NCBI RefSeq assembly: GCF_028712165.1
Contig: NZ_JAQTQR010000026.1
Coordinates: 1-34,118, forward strand
From: Sulfuricurvum sp.
GTDB lineage: Bacteria > Campylobacterota > Campylobacteria > Campylobacterales > Sulfurimonadaceae
Direction: 5' to 3'
Length of the DNA stretch: 34,118 bases
Part shown: positions 18,304 through 25,515 of the stretch, one piece after another
Numbering within the stretch: position 1 is the stretch's first letter
Layout of the letters: every line of letters starts with the position of its first letter
The notes under the pieces: model-generated
The model's database searches: none
Told to the model about the DNA's origin: nothing
Seen by the model: the letters and a program-made list of their open reading frames with translations, nothing else
Made by a program: the position numbers and the translations under genes

Positions 18304-19569
18304 ATGCAACTTCAAACTGAAGCACTTCACGCAGGATATGACAAAGACTCTCAAAGTACGATGGCGGTTCCCATCTATCAAACAACCGCGTATGAGTTTC
18401 GAGATGTTGAACATGCGGCAAATTTGTTTGCTCTTAAAGAACTGGGTAATATCTATACCCGTCTGAACAACCCTACGACCGATGTGTTTGAAAAACGTTT
18501 TGCGACACTCGAAGGTGGAGTAGCAGGCTTAGCAACATCCAGCGGAATGGCAGCTATTTTTTATGCAATCGCTAATGCCGCTGAGGCAGGAGATAATATT
18601 ATCTGTGCTCGTCAAGTGTACGGTGGAACGATTACACAAGCATCATATACATTAAAACGATTTGGCATTGAAGCACGCTATTTTAATGCGCATAATCCCG
18701 AAGAGATTGAAGCCTTGGTGGATGATAAAACCAAAGTTATCTTTTTCGAAAGTTTGACGAATCCGAGTATTGATGTACCTGATTTTACTGCAATTACATC
18801 TATTGCAAAAAAATACGGAATCTTGACTATTGTCGATAATACTGTAGCTACCCCGGTTCTGTGCCGACCGTTCGAATACGGAGTAGATGTTGTCGTTCAC
18901 AGTGCAAGCAAATACACAACCGGACAAGGACTTGCTATCGGCGGAATCATGGTTGAACGTACCGGATTAGTCGATATGATTCGTTCAAATCCACGCTATC
19001 CGCAATTTAACGAAGCCGATGAAAGTTATCACGGACTGGTCTATGTGGATGTGCCTTTGCCGCTGTTTACGTTGCGTGCCCGATTATCACTGTTGCGTGA
19101 TTTGGGTGCCGTTGTATCCCCGTTTAACTCATGGCTCTTTATCCAAGGAATTGAAACATTATCGCTTCGTATGCGTGAACATTCTCGCAATGCGCAAGTG
19201 GTTGCCGAGTTTTTAGAGTCTCACCCAAAAGTAAAAAAAGTGAACTATCCGGGACTTAAAAGCAACAGCAATTATGCTAATGCTCAACGTTATTTTCAAA
19301 ATGGGATGTCGAGCGGACTTTTGAGTTTTGAAGTCGAGAGTTTTGAAGAAGCGAAAAAAATTGTAGATGCTACGAAACTTTTTTCTCTCGTAGTAAATAT
19401 CGGTGATTCAAAATCGATTATTACCCATCCGGCATCAACGACCCATCAGCAGCTCTCTAACGAGGAATTAATTGCATGCGGTGTCCCTTCAGGACTTATT
19501 CGTCTTAGTATCGGTTTGGAAGCGAATGAAGATCTGATTACTGATTTGAAAGCGGCGTTCGACGCGTAA
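18304..19569 (+). CDS. metY: O-acetylhomoserine sulfhydrylase (PLP enzyme)
   Basis: This 421-residue cytosolic enzyme makes homocysteine from O-acetylhomoserine and sulfide. Landmarks are YTRLNNPTTDVFEKR (substrate and PLP loop), SSGMAAIFYAI, IVDNTVATPVLCRP, and the PLP lysine Lys203 in HSASKYTTGQG. The 420-430 residue length and the C-terminal HPASTTHQQL favour the O-acetylhomoserine sulfhydrylase branch over cystathionine gamma-synthase. It is followed 8 bases later by metX, which makes its substrate. Confidence 0.95.
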   Translation: MQLQTEALHAGYDKDSQSTMAVPIYQTTAYEFRDVEHAANLFALKELGNIYTRLNNPTTDVFEKRFATLEGGVAGLATSSGMAAIFYAIANAAEAGDNIICARQVYGGTITQASYTLKRFGIEARYFNAHNPEEIEALVDDKTKVIFFESLTNPSIDVPDFTAITSIAKKYGILTIVDNTVATPVLCRPFEYGVDVVVHSASKYTTGQGLAIGGIMVERTGLVDMIRSNPRYPQFNEADESYHGLVYVDVPLPLFTLRARLSLLRDLGAVVSPFNSWLFIQGIETLSLRMREHSRNAQVVAEFLESHPKVKKVNYPGLKSNSNYANAQRYFQNGMSSGLLSFEVESFEEAKKIVDATKLFSLVVNIGDSKSIITHPASTTHQQLSNEELIACGVPSGLIRLSIGLEANEDLITDLKAAFDA

Positions 19570-19577
19570 AGGGTATT

Positions 19578-20675
19578 ATGTTAAATTTGCAAATTCACAC
19601 TGAACATTTTACTAATCCGCTCTATTTGGAGAGCGGACGTATCTTAGAACCGTACGATATCATTTATGAGACGTACGGAGAGCTCAATGAAGCAAAAGAT
19701 AATGTGATTGTAATTTGCCATGCCCTTACAGGTTCGCATCATGCGGCCGGTACGTATGAGGGGGATAATAAAAGCGGTTGGTGGGATGGACTCATCGGTC
19801 AGGGAAAAGCGGTCGATACTGACAAATTTTTCGTGATCTGCACCAACGTCATAGGAAGCTGTTTCGGCTCAACCGGACCAATGTCTCTTCGCTATCCGTA
19901 TAATGAACCGTATCGCTATAAATTTCCGGTTGTGACGATTTTAGATATGATTAAAGCTCAGCGGATTCTGTTTGACCGTTTGGGAATTCATCAGGTCCAT
20001 GCAATAATCGGCGGATCAATGGGAGGAATGCAGGCGTTAGCCTTCGGAGTCTTTTTTCCGAATTTTGCGAAAAAGATCATTGCTATGGCAACGACGGCGG
20101 CGACACAACCGTGGGCTATCGCATTTAATAAAGTAGCACAAGAAGCGATACTCAAAGATCCCGAGTTTAAAAACGGCTATTATGATCCGGAAGTCATCCG
20201 TGAAAACGGTCTAAGCGGTATGGCAATCGGTCGTATGGCCGGGCATATCAGTTTTTTATCGCATCAATCTATGGCGAAAAAATTCGGGCGTGAATACAAA
20301 CGGACGGACGGTTTATTTGAATTATTCGGTAAGTTTCAGGTCGAATCGTATCTGGAGTATAACGGCTACAATTTTACGAAATGGTTTGACCCTCTCTCGT
20401 ATCTTTATATTACCAAAGCGATCAATATTTACGATCTTTCACGAGGGTTTGATTCACTCGAAGAGGCGTTAGGAAAAATCAATGCCGAGCTTTATTTGGT
20501 CGGATTTGAAAAAGATATTCTGTTCCTCCCCTCCGAGATGGAGAATATTCATACTATCATGCAGACATTGGGAAAAACAAACAGTGACTATCTCGAAGTT
20601 GAGAGTGATTACGGTCATGATGCTTTTTTAGTAGAAATTGATAAAATAGAGCAATACGTTCGGGAGGCACTATGA
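19578..20675 (+). CDS. metX: Homoserine O-acetyltransferase
   Basis: This 365-residue alpha/beta-hydrolase-fold enzyme transfers acetyl from acetyl-CoA to homoserine. The nucleophile Ser147 is in GGSMGGMQAL. The oxyanion segment CHALTGSHHAAG and the C-terminal catalytic His in DYGHDAFLVE are present, as is the family segment WWDGLIGQGKAVDT. Length is normal. Its stop overlaps the xseB start by 4 bases (ATGA). Together with metY it forms the direct sulfhydrylation route to homocysteine. Confidence 0.97.
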   Translation: MLNLQIHTEHFTNPLYLESGRILEPYDIIYETYGELNEAKDNVIVICHALTGSHHAAGTYEGDNKSGWWDGLIGQGKAVDTDKFFVICTNVIGSCFGSTGPMSLRYPYNEPYRYKFPVVTILDMIKAQRILFDRLGIHQVHAIIGGSMGGMQALAFGVFFPNFAKKIIAMATTAATQPWAIAFNKVAQEAILKDPEFKNGYYDPEVIRENGLSGMAIGRMAGHISFLSHQSMAKKFGREYKRTDGLFELFGKFQVESYLEYNGYNFTKWFDPLSYLYITKAINIYDLSRGFDSLEEALGKINAELYLVGFEKDILFLPSEMENIHTIMQTLGKTNSDYLEVESDYGHDAFLVEIDKIEQYVREAL

Positions 20676-20866
20676 GTGTAGAAGAGAGTTTTGAAACAAA
20701 AATTACAAATGCCAAAGCGATTTTGGAAAAATTAATGGATCCTGCTTTGCCGATGAATGAGAGTGTAAAGGCGTATGAAGAGGGGATGAAAGAACTCCGA
20801 GTCGCTGAAAAAATGCTCCAAGACGCGCAGTTACAGATCCAAATCATAAAAAATCAGGAGCAATAA
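20672..20866 (+). CDS. xseB: Exodeoxyribonuclease VII small subunit
   Basis: This 64-residue protein has the XseB coiled pattern FETKITNAKAILEKL, PMNESVKAYEEGM, and L-x6-L repeats. It pairs with XseA (not in the window) in degradation of single-stranded DNA. It is translationally coupled to metX upstream (4-base overlap) and to the nitrilase homologue downstream (1-base overlap). Its presence inside a methionine operon is probably a matter of packing, not function. Confidence 0.88.
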   Translation: MSVEESFETKITNAKAILEKLMDPALPMNESVKAYEEGMKELRVAEKMLQDAQLQIQIIKNQEQ

Positions 20867-21657
20867 TGCGTGTCGCAATACTCCAGCTCCCTTCTATCGG
20901 AATGGGAAGCAATAAGTTAGAAAACTATGCTCGTGTCGCCCATCAAAAAGGGGTCAAGCTTGTTTTGATGGGGGAATATCTTCTGAACCCTTTTTTTAAA
21001 GAACTGGTTCAAACACCTGTCTCTATGATCGCGGAGCAAAGTGCACACCAAGTCGAAATCCTTAAATCATTAGCGCTGAAATACGATCTTACTTTTGTTG
21101 CACCTATCATTACGGTCAAGAAAAAAGAGTGTACAAAGATGATTGCAAAGATTAACGGACGCAGTGTTATGTATTATCCGCAACAGTTTTTGATTAATTA
21201 TCCTCATTGGAATGAAGAGAAGTTTTTCAATAATCCGATAGAAGCAGTAAAGCCACCGATGATATTTGCGTGTGAAGGGTTCAAATTTGCCGTTATGGGA
21301 GGATTTGAGACCCATTTTGACCCATTGTGGGAAGCGGTAAGCGCTAAAGCGGTTGATGCGGTATTGATTCCTAGCGCTTCGACGTTTGAGTCGCATAACC
21401 GATGGCGTGAGCTGATTAAAATGAGGGCTTTCACGCATAACTGTTATATTCTTCGTGCGAATCGTGTCGGAGAATATTTTGATGAGAAACACGCATGGAA
21501 ATTCTACGGCGATTCGATGGTCGTCTCTCCTGATGGGGAGATTGAAGCGGATCTTGGCAATACTGAAGAGTTGTTGATTATGGATTTGGATCGTAAAAGT
21601 CTTACTGAATCGCGAAAAGGTTGGGGATTTAAAGAGGCGTTACGGAAGCGGAAATAG
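20866..21657 (+). CDS. Nitrilase-superfamily homologue lacking catalytic Lys and Cys
   Basis: This 263-residue protein has the overall nitrilase/carbon-nitrogen hydrolase pattern: VAILQLPSIG at the start, Glu37 in LVLMGEYLL at the catalytic glutamate position, VDAVLIPSAS, IKMRAFTHNCYILRANRVG, and SMVVSPDGEI near the end. The lysine motif (normally Y-x-K-x-H-L) reads Y-P-Q106-Q-F-L. The nucleophile position (normally VMICYD) reads VMGG146FE. Two of three catalytic residues are therefore absent. It is probably not a hydrolase and may be a binding or regulatory protein. It is coupled to xseB before it and lies one base from the histidine kinase after it. Confidence 0.82.
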   Translation: MRVAILQLPSIGMGSNKLENYARVAHQKGVKLVLMGEYLLNPFFKELVQTPVSMIAEQSAHQVEILKSLALKYDLTFVAPIITVKKKECTKMIAKINGRSVMYYPQQFLINYPHWNEEKFFNNPIEAVKPPMIFACEGFKFAVMGGFETHFDPLWEAVSAKAVDAVLIPSASTFESHNRWRELIKMRAFTHNCYILRANRVGEYFDEKHAWKFYGDSMVVSPDGEIEADLGNTEELLIMDLDRKSLTESRKGWGFKEALRKRK

Positions 21658-21658
21658 G

Positions 21659-23650
21659 TTGAAAAAGCTAATCTTCCTCTTTATAGTTTTTACACTCAGT
21701 CTCCAAGCTTCCATACATGTATTGCAAAACGCTCTTCAGTCTCCGATTGAGAAATCTATTTCATACTTGGAGGATACGAAGGGCAACCTGACCTATCAAC
21801 AAGTACAAAAACTCTCTTTTACTCCGTATACTCAAGAACGGAGTCTAAACTTTGGATTCACGAAGTTGGTTTATTGGTTTAAAATAGATCTTCAAAATGC
21901 ATCATCTCAAAGTGATACCCATTGGTGGCTCAAGATTGATTATCCATTACTGGAATTAATCGATATTTATCTGATCGGTCCTGATCAGCGTGTGATTACA
22001 TGTAAACGGATGGGAACATCGCAGCCCTTTTCTTCGCGTGAAATAGCATCCCATAATTTTATTTCCGAACTCCCTCTCCAAAATATTAAAGATGCCACCC
22101 TGTTGATACGGGTGAAAACACAAAGTTCGATGCAGCTTCCGCTTGCAATCCTTTCATCGGAACAATTACTTGAAGAAACCGAACAGAATAATCTGTTTGT
22201 GGGCGGATACTATGGAATCTTTTTTATTGTCCTGTTGTATAACATTGTTTTGTATATTTATACACGTGACCGTGATTATCTGAGGTATATTCTATTTATT
22301 ACCTCGTTTATCCTGTGGCAGCTCTCTTTTGACGGGCTTGGGATCAAATATTTTTGGGGAGATGATAGATGGTTGATTGAGCATGGATCGAGTGCATTAA
22401 TAGCCTTTACAGCTTTCTGTGCCCTCTATTTTAGCCGTCACTTTTTAAACACTGCACTCTATGCACCTAAAATAGACAAAGCGATTCTTTTGGTGATGCT
22501 AATTAGTTTGGTCATGTCAGTCGCATCCGCAATTTTTCCTTATGGTGATGTTATTCCGATTAATGCTGCATTAGCATCGTTTATCCCGATCGTTTTATTG
22601 ATCGCGGGAATGGTTGTTATGCGGCATGAACACAGAGCGGCACGCTTTTATGTTGCGGGATGGAGCTCTTTTTTAATTGCAACTGTTATTTTTGCGTTTA
22701 ATAAATTTGATCTTATCCCTACTTTTTACGGAGTGAATCATGTGCAGCAGATTGGTTCAGCGATTGAGATGATTTTTCTCTCTTTGGCATTGGCCGATCG
22801 AGTTTATCTTTTGCAGCGTGAATATATCGGCAAGCTTAATCGTCTGAATGACACGCTAACGGAAAAAGTTGACCATGCGCTGAACGAAGCGCGGATGAAA
22901 GACCGTCTTTTTGTACAGCAGTCCAGACTTGCGGCTATGGGGGAAATGATTGAGCAAATTGCCCATCAGTGGCGGCAGCCTCTCCATACGCTGGCATTGA
23001 TCAACCAAGATATGTATATTAACCATAAACTCGGAAAATGCGATAACGAGTGTTTTGAACAAAGTCATAGCAGGATAGACGAGCATCTCCAATATCTTTC
23101 CAAAACAATTGATGACTTTCGCAATTTTTATAAAACAGATAAATCTAAATCGCTTGAAGATTTAGGAGAACTGGCTGTTGATGCACTGCGTCTGAGTGAT
23201 GTTTTTTTAAAATATGCAAAGATAAAGACGGAATTAAATGTCTCTGCAGTCAATAAAGTGAATATTGCTAAAAATGAGATGGTTCAGGTATTGATGAATC
23301 TGATAAAAAATGCTCATGATGCAATTGTTGAACAGCGGATAAGCAATGGAAAAGTCACTATTAATGTTGAGGATGCAGGAACAGGGGTTAAAATAAGCGT
23401 TGAAGACAATGCCGGAGGGATATCTCCAAATGTTATGGAGAAAATTTTCGATATCTATTTTACGACAAAAGATCCGGATAAGGGTACCGGTTTGGGATTG
23501 CATATGTCAAGATATATCATTGAAGAGAGTTTCGGAGGGAAGATTTCAGTCGAAAATATTCCGGGCGGTGCCCGTTTTATTATTTTTCTTATCGGAGAAG
23601 AAGAGCAAGCCTTACCAATTCACGACGACAGTTATAGGAGAAACATATGA
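21659..23650 (+). CDS. Sensor histidine kinase with 7TMR-DISM input module
   Basis: This 663-residue protein has a signal peptide (1-17) and a periplasmic beta-rich domain (about 25-165) of the 7TMR-DISM extracellular type. Seven TM helices follow between about 180 and 390, then a coiled linker (LNDTLTEKVDHALNEARMKD). The dimerisation helix carries phospho-acceptor His436 in IAHQWRQPLHTL. The ATPase domain has an N box (LMNLIKNAHDAI), DNAGGI and GTGLGLHMSRYI. The HQWRQPL type is common in Campylobacterota. No response regulator is adjacent. The start is TTG at 21659, one base after the upstream stop, and the stop overlaps the thiF-like start. DISM inputs are thought to sense carbohydrates or other small ligands; the signal here is unknown. 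Confidence 0.9.
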   Translation: MKKLIFLFIVFTLSLQASIHVLQNALQSPIEKSISYLEDTKGNLTYQQVQKLSFTPYTQERSLNFGFTKLVYWFKIDLQNASSQSDTHWWLKIDYPLLELIDIYLIGPDQRVITCKRMGTSQPFSSREIASHNFISELPLQNIKDATLLIRVKTQSSMQLPLAILSSEQLLEETEQNNLFVGGYYGIFFIVLLYNIVLYIYTRDRDYLRYILFITSFILWQLSFDGLGIKYFWGDDRWLIEHGSSALIAFTAFCALYFSRHFLNTALYAPKIDKAILLVMLISLVMSVASAIFPYGDVIPINAALASFIPIVLLIAGMVVMRHEHRAARFYVAGWSSFLIATVIFAFNKFDLIPTFYGVNHVQQIGSAIEMIFLSLALADRVYLLQREYIGKLNRLNDTLTEKVDHALNEARMKDRLFVQQSRLAAMGEMIEQIAHQWRQPLHTLALINQDMYINHKLGKCDNECFEQSHSRIDEHLQYLSKTIDDFRNFYKTDKSKSLEDLGELAVDALRLSDVFLKYAKIKTELNVSAVNKVNIAKNEMVQVLMNLIKNAHDAIVEQRISNGKVTINVEDAGTGVKISVEDNAGGISPNVMEKIFDIYFTTKDPDKGTGLGLHMSRYIIEESFGGKISVENIPGGARFIIFLIGEEEQALPIHDDSYRRNI

Positions 23651-24324
23651 TGCATTATTTTCACCGTCAGGTTCAGTTATGGGGCGAAGAGACACAAAAA
23701 TCTCTTCAGAGTAAACGAATTGCCATAATAGGTAGTGGAGGATTAGGGAGCTCTTTGGCATTTGCTTTGGGCTCATCCGGTATCGGTGAGATCCATATGG
23801 TGGATTTTGATGAAGTCAGTCTGCACAATATCCATCGGCAGATTGCGTTCAAAATGGGGGATGAGGGAAAATACAAAGCAGAGGTATGTGCAACACTGAT
23901 AAAAGAACGTTGTCCCTATGTCGAGGCCAATGCGCATGTATGTAATTTTGATGAATTTGTTCAAAAAAATATAGAGGTTGACCTTATAATCGATGCGACG
24001 GATAATCTCCCCTCACGCGGTGCGATCAATATGTATGCTAAGTCTAAAGGATTGCCATGGGTATACGGATCGGTCGAAGCATTTAACGGGCAAGTCTGCT
24101 TTTTTGAAGAGGCATCGTTTAATGAACTTTTTAAAATAACGCAAAAAACACCTGCAGGGATTGCTGCTCCGATTGTTATGCATATTGCTTCGCTTCAAGC
24201 GAATTTAGCTTTACGATACTTGGCAGGTTTGTCGGTTAAAAAAGATACCCTGTATTATCTCTTTTTTAATGGAGAAGGTGAGCTGGTAACGCAAAAATTT
24301 GCGTTACCGAAAAGTCAAATTTAA
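23647..24324 (+). CDS. ThiF/MoeB/HesA-like adenylating protein
   Basis: This 225-residue E1-like protein has the nucleotide loop GSGGLGSS at 29-36, the arginine segment HNIHRQIAF, a conserved lysine in GKYKAEV, and IDATDN at 115-120. These residues bind ATP and adenylate the C-terminal glycine of a ubiquitin-like sulfur carrier (ThiS, MoaD or HcyS type). The two CxxC zinc pairs are absent. The region that carries the acceptor cysteine in ThiF (C-A-E-A-G) reads K-T-P-A-G. At 225 residues it is a short form. It overlaps the histidine kinase stop by 4 bases and ends the metY-metX operon. It could serve thiamine, molybdopterin or methionine sulfur transfer. The context suggests the last of these. 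Confidence 0.85.
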   Translation: MMHYFHRQVQLWGEETQKSLQSKRIAIIGSGGLGSSLAFALGSSGIGEIHMVDFDEVSLHNIHRQIAFKMGDEGKYKAEVCATLIKERCPYVEANAHVCNFDEFVQKNIEVDLIIDATDNLPSRGAINMYAKSKGLPWVYGSVEAFNGQVCFFEEASFNELFKITQKTPAGIAAPIVMHIASLQANLALRYLAGLSVKKDTLYYLFFNGEGELVTQKFALPKSQI

Positions 24325-24812
24325 AGGGTTGAAATGTATTTAGCGAGTGCATCTATCTGTGCATCGCTCAGAGCTTTGGCCTGTCCTTGCATAACTGCTT
24401 TCATCTCTTTACCATAACTACCGTCTTGGTATCCTTTGAGAGCATTTTTGACTTGGTCCTCTTTCCAGCCGGCAATAATTTGTGATTTTCCTAATGCAGA
24501 TTTTTCCGCCTTACTTCCATGACACGCACTGCATTTTTGTCCAAACAATGTTCCACCGTCAATTGAAGCCGTTGCGGCAGGTGTTACTGTAGATACAGGG
24601 GCTGGCGTTGGTGCAGGTGCTGCAGGAGCAGGGGTAGCTGCTGCAACAGGTTCTGGAGCAGATGCTGCTTCTGTTGAGCTTTCATTGGCTTCCAACGCGG
24701 GAGAAGTGGACTGAGTTGTTATTTGTTGGGACGCTTCAGGGGCTTTTGCGGGTGTAGAATCACTGCATCCGAGGATAAGAAGCGAAGAAATAAGAGGTAG
24801 AATGTATTTCAT
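24321..24812 (-). CDS. Lipoprotein c-type cytochrome (class I, cytochrome c553-like)
   Basis: This 163-residue protein has a lipoprotein signal with lipobox LILGC (Cys16). An Ala/Pro/Thr/Ser-rich flexible linker (about 20-85) comes next, then a compact single-haem domain with CSACH at 94-98 and a likely axial methionine in the MKAVMQGQ segment. The C-terminal helix is LSDAQIDALAKYISTL. It is probably anchored in an envelope membrane, facing the periplasm, as a mobile electron carrier. Its stop overlaps the convergent thiF-like stop by 4 bases. A TAGGAG ribosome site precedes the ATG. Confidence 0.92.
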   Translation of the reverse strand: MKYILPLISSLLILGCSDSTPAKAPEASQQITTQSTSPALEANESSTEAASAPEPVAAATPAPAAPAPTPAPVSTVTPAATASIDGGTLFGQKCSACHGSKAEKSALGKSQIIAGWKEDQVKNALKGYQDGSYGKEMKAVMQGQAKALSDAQIDALAKYISTL

Positions 24813-24890
24813 TAAGAGTACTCCTAAAATTGTTTAGGATAGTTTACGATAAGTTAGTTTGATTTTGTTTTAAGAGAAGAAAAAAGAGGG

Positions 24891-24918
24891 TAAAAAGTTT
24901 CGCACCGGAGTGCGAAAC
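24891..24918 (-). terminator. Rho-independent terminator of the small lipoprotein gene
   Basis: GTTTCGCAC (24897-24905) and GTGCGAAAC (24910-24918) form a perfect 9-bp stem with a 4-base loop. On the minus strand it is followed by TTTTTA. It sits 17 bases after the stop of the 75-residue lipoprotein gene and insulates the cytochrome gene from it. Confidence 0.85.
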
Positions 24919-24935
24919 AACTTGCTAAGGAAAAC

Positions 24936-25163
24936 TTATTTAGCAGGTGCAGCTTCTGCAGCAGGTGCAGCAGCGTCAGCAGCAGGTGCAGCTTCTTCAG
25001 CAGGCATAGCAGCTTCAGCGTTTGCATCAGCAGCAGGTGCAGTAGCTTCTTCAGCAGGCATAGCAGCTTCAGCTACTGGTGCAGCAGCTTCTTCAGTTTT
25101 AGCAGACTCGCTGCATCCGATAAACATTGCAGCTAAAAGTAGTGCAGATACGATTTTCATCAT
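24936..25163 (-). CDS. Small Ala/Glu/Pro-rich lipoprotein
   Basis: This 75-residue protein has a lipoprotein signal with lipobox FIGC (Cys17), followed by SES. The mature part consists almost only of Ala, Glu, Pro, Asp and Met, with an imperfect repeat of EAAMPAEEA type occurring twice and APAADA variants. The mature part is acidic and likely extended. An AAGGAG ribosome site lies 6 bases before the ATGATG start; either ATG may be used. It has its own promoter and a strong terminator, so it is probably abundant as a single-gene unit. Its function is unknown; a surface or peptidoglycan-facing spacer is one possibility. Confidence 0.8.
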   Translation of the reverse strand: MMKIVSALLLAAMFIGCSESAKTEEAAAPVAEAAMPAEEATAPAADANAEAAMPAEEAAPAADAAAPAAEAAPAK

Positions 25164-25190
25164 GTAAGGCTCCTTAAAAAATATGGCGGA

Positions 25191-25221
25191 AGTATACCAC
25201 TACTCACCCCGTTCTTGTCAA
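25191..25221 (-). promoter_or_regulatory. Promoter of the small lipoprotein gene
   Basis: On the minus strand TTGACA (25216-25221) and TATACT (25191-25196) are separated by 19 bases, with transcription expected to begin about 20 bases before the ATG. The spacer is slightly long, but both hexamers are close to consensus. Confidence 0.55.
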
Positions 25222-25515
25222 GGGGTTTTTGCAAATTTTTAAAATCTTTTTTCAAAGTCCCCAAAATAGGCACTTTGAGCGGATTGTTTTTTTCTAATTT
25301 TAGGCCAAAAAAAGGGGTAGATATCGACTTTAAAAGAAACATTTTTTTGATTTTTTTGCAGATTTTAGAGTCTGTTTACCAACCGTTGTCTTTTTAGAGG
25401 CATTTGGGATAGAGTAATAAGACTGTTTTATGATTTTTTTACTGGATTTGTTCTAAATTTAATGCCATGCTACTGCTGCAAAAAAGCAGCAGTGCTGAGG
25501 ATCGGGTAAAATGTT
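25222..25515. other. AT-rich intergenic region with poly-T tracts
   Basis: Nearly 300 bases without a credible gene lie between the promoter of the small lipoprotein and the end of the efflux operon. The region is rich in T and A runs (several of 7). It holds one weak inverted pair, CAAAGT (25253-25258) and ACTTTG (25272-25277), and the hairpin at 25472-25493. Two 60-codon open frames lie here on opposite strands, without ribosome sites. I see no RNA gene. Confidence 0.5.
25472..25493 (-). terminator. Possible hairpin terminator of the efflux operon
   Basis: ACTGCTGC and GCAGCAGT form an 8-bp stem around a loop of six identical bases (T on the transcribed minus strand). It sits 22 bases after the outer-membrane channel stop. 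No clear T-tract follows the stem, so termination would be weak or need other factors. Confidence 0.4.

Noticed and set aside
24936-25163. Repeated GCAGCAGG/TTCTTCAGC units on the plus strand that look like a short direct-repeat array
   Set aside because: They are the codons of the Ala/Glu/Pro repeat in the lipoprotein; there are no unique spacers, so it is not a CRISPR array.
25160-25342. A 60-codon minus-strand ORF running into the start of the small lipoprotein gene
   Set aside because: It has no ribosome site, its sequence is low in complexity, and the promoter of the lipoprotein gene lies within it.
25215-25397. A 60-codon plus-strand ORF in the AT-rich gap
   Set aside because: It is Phe/Lys-rich because of T and A runs, without ribosome site or domain features.
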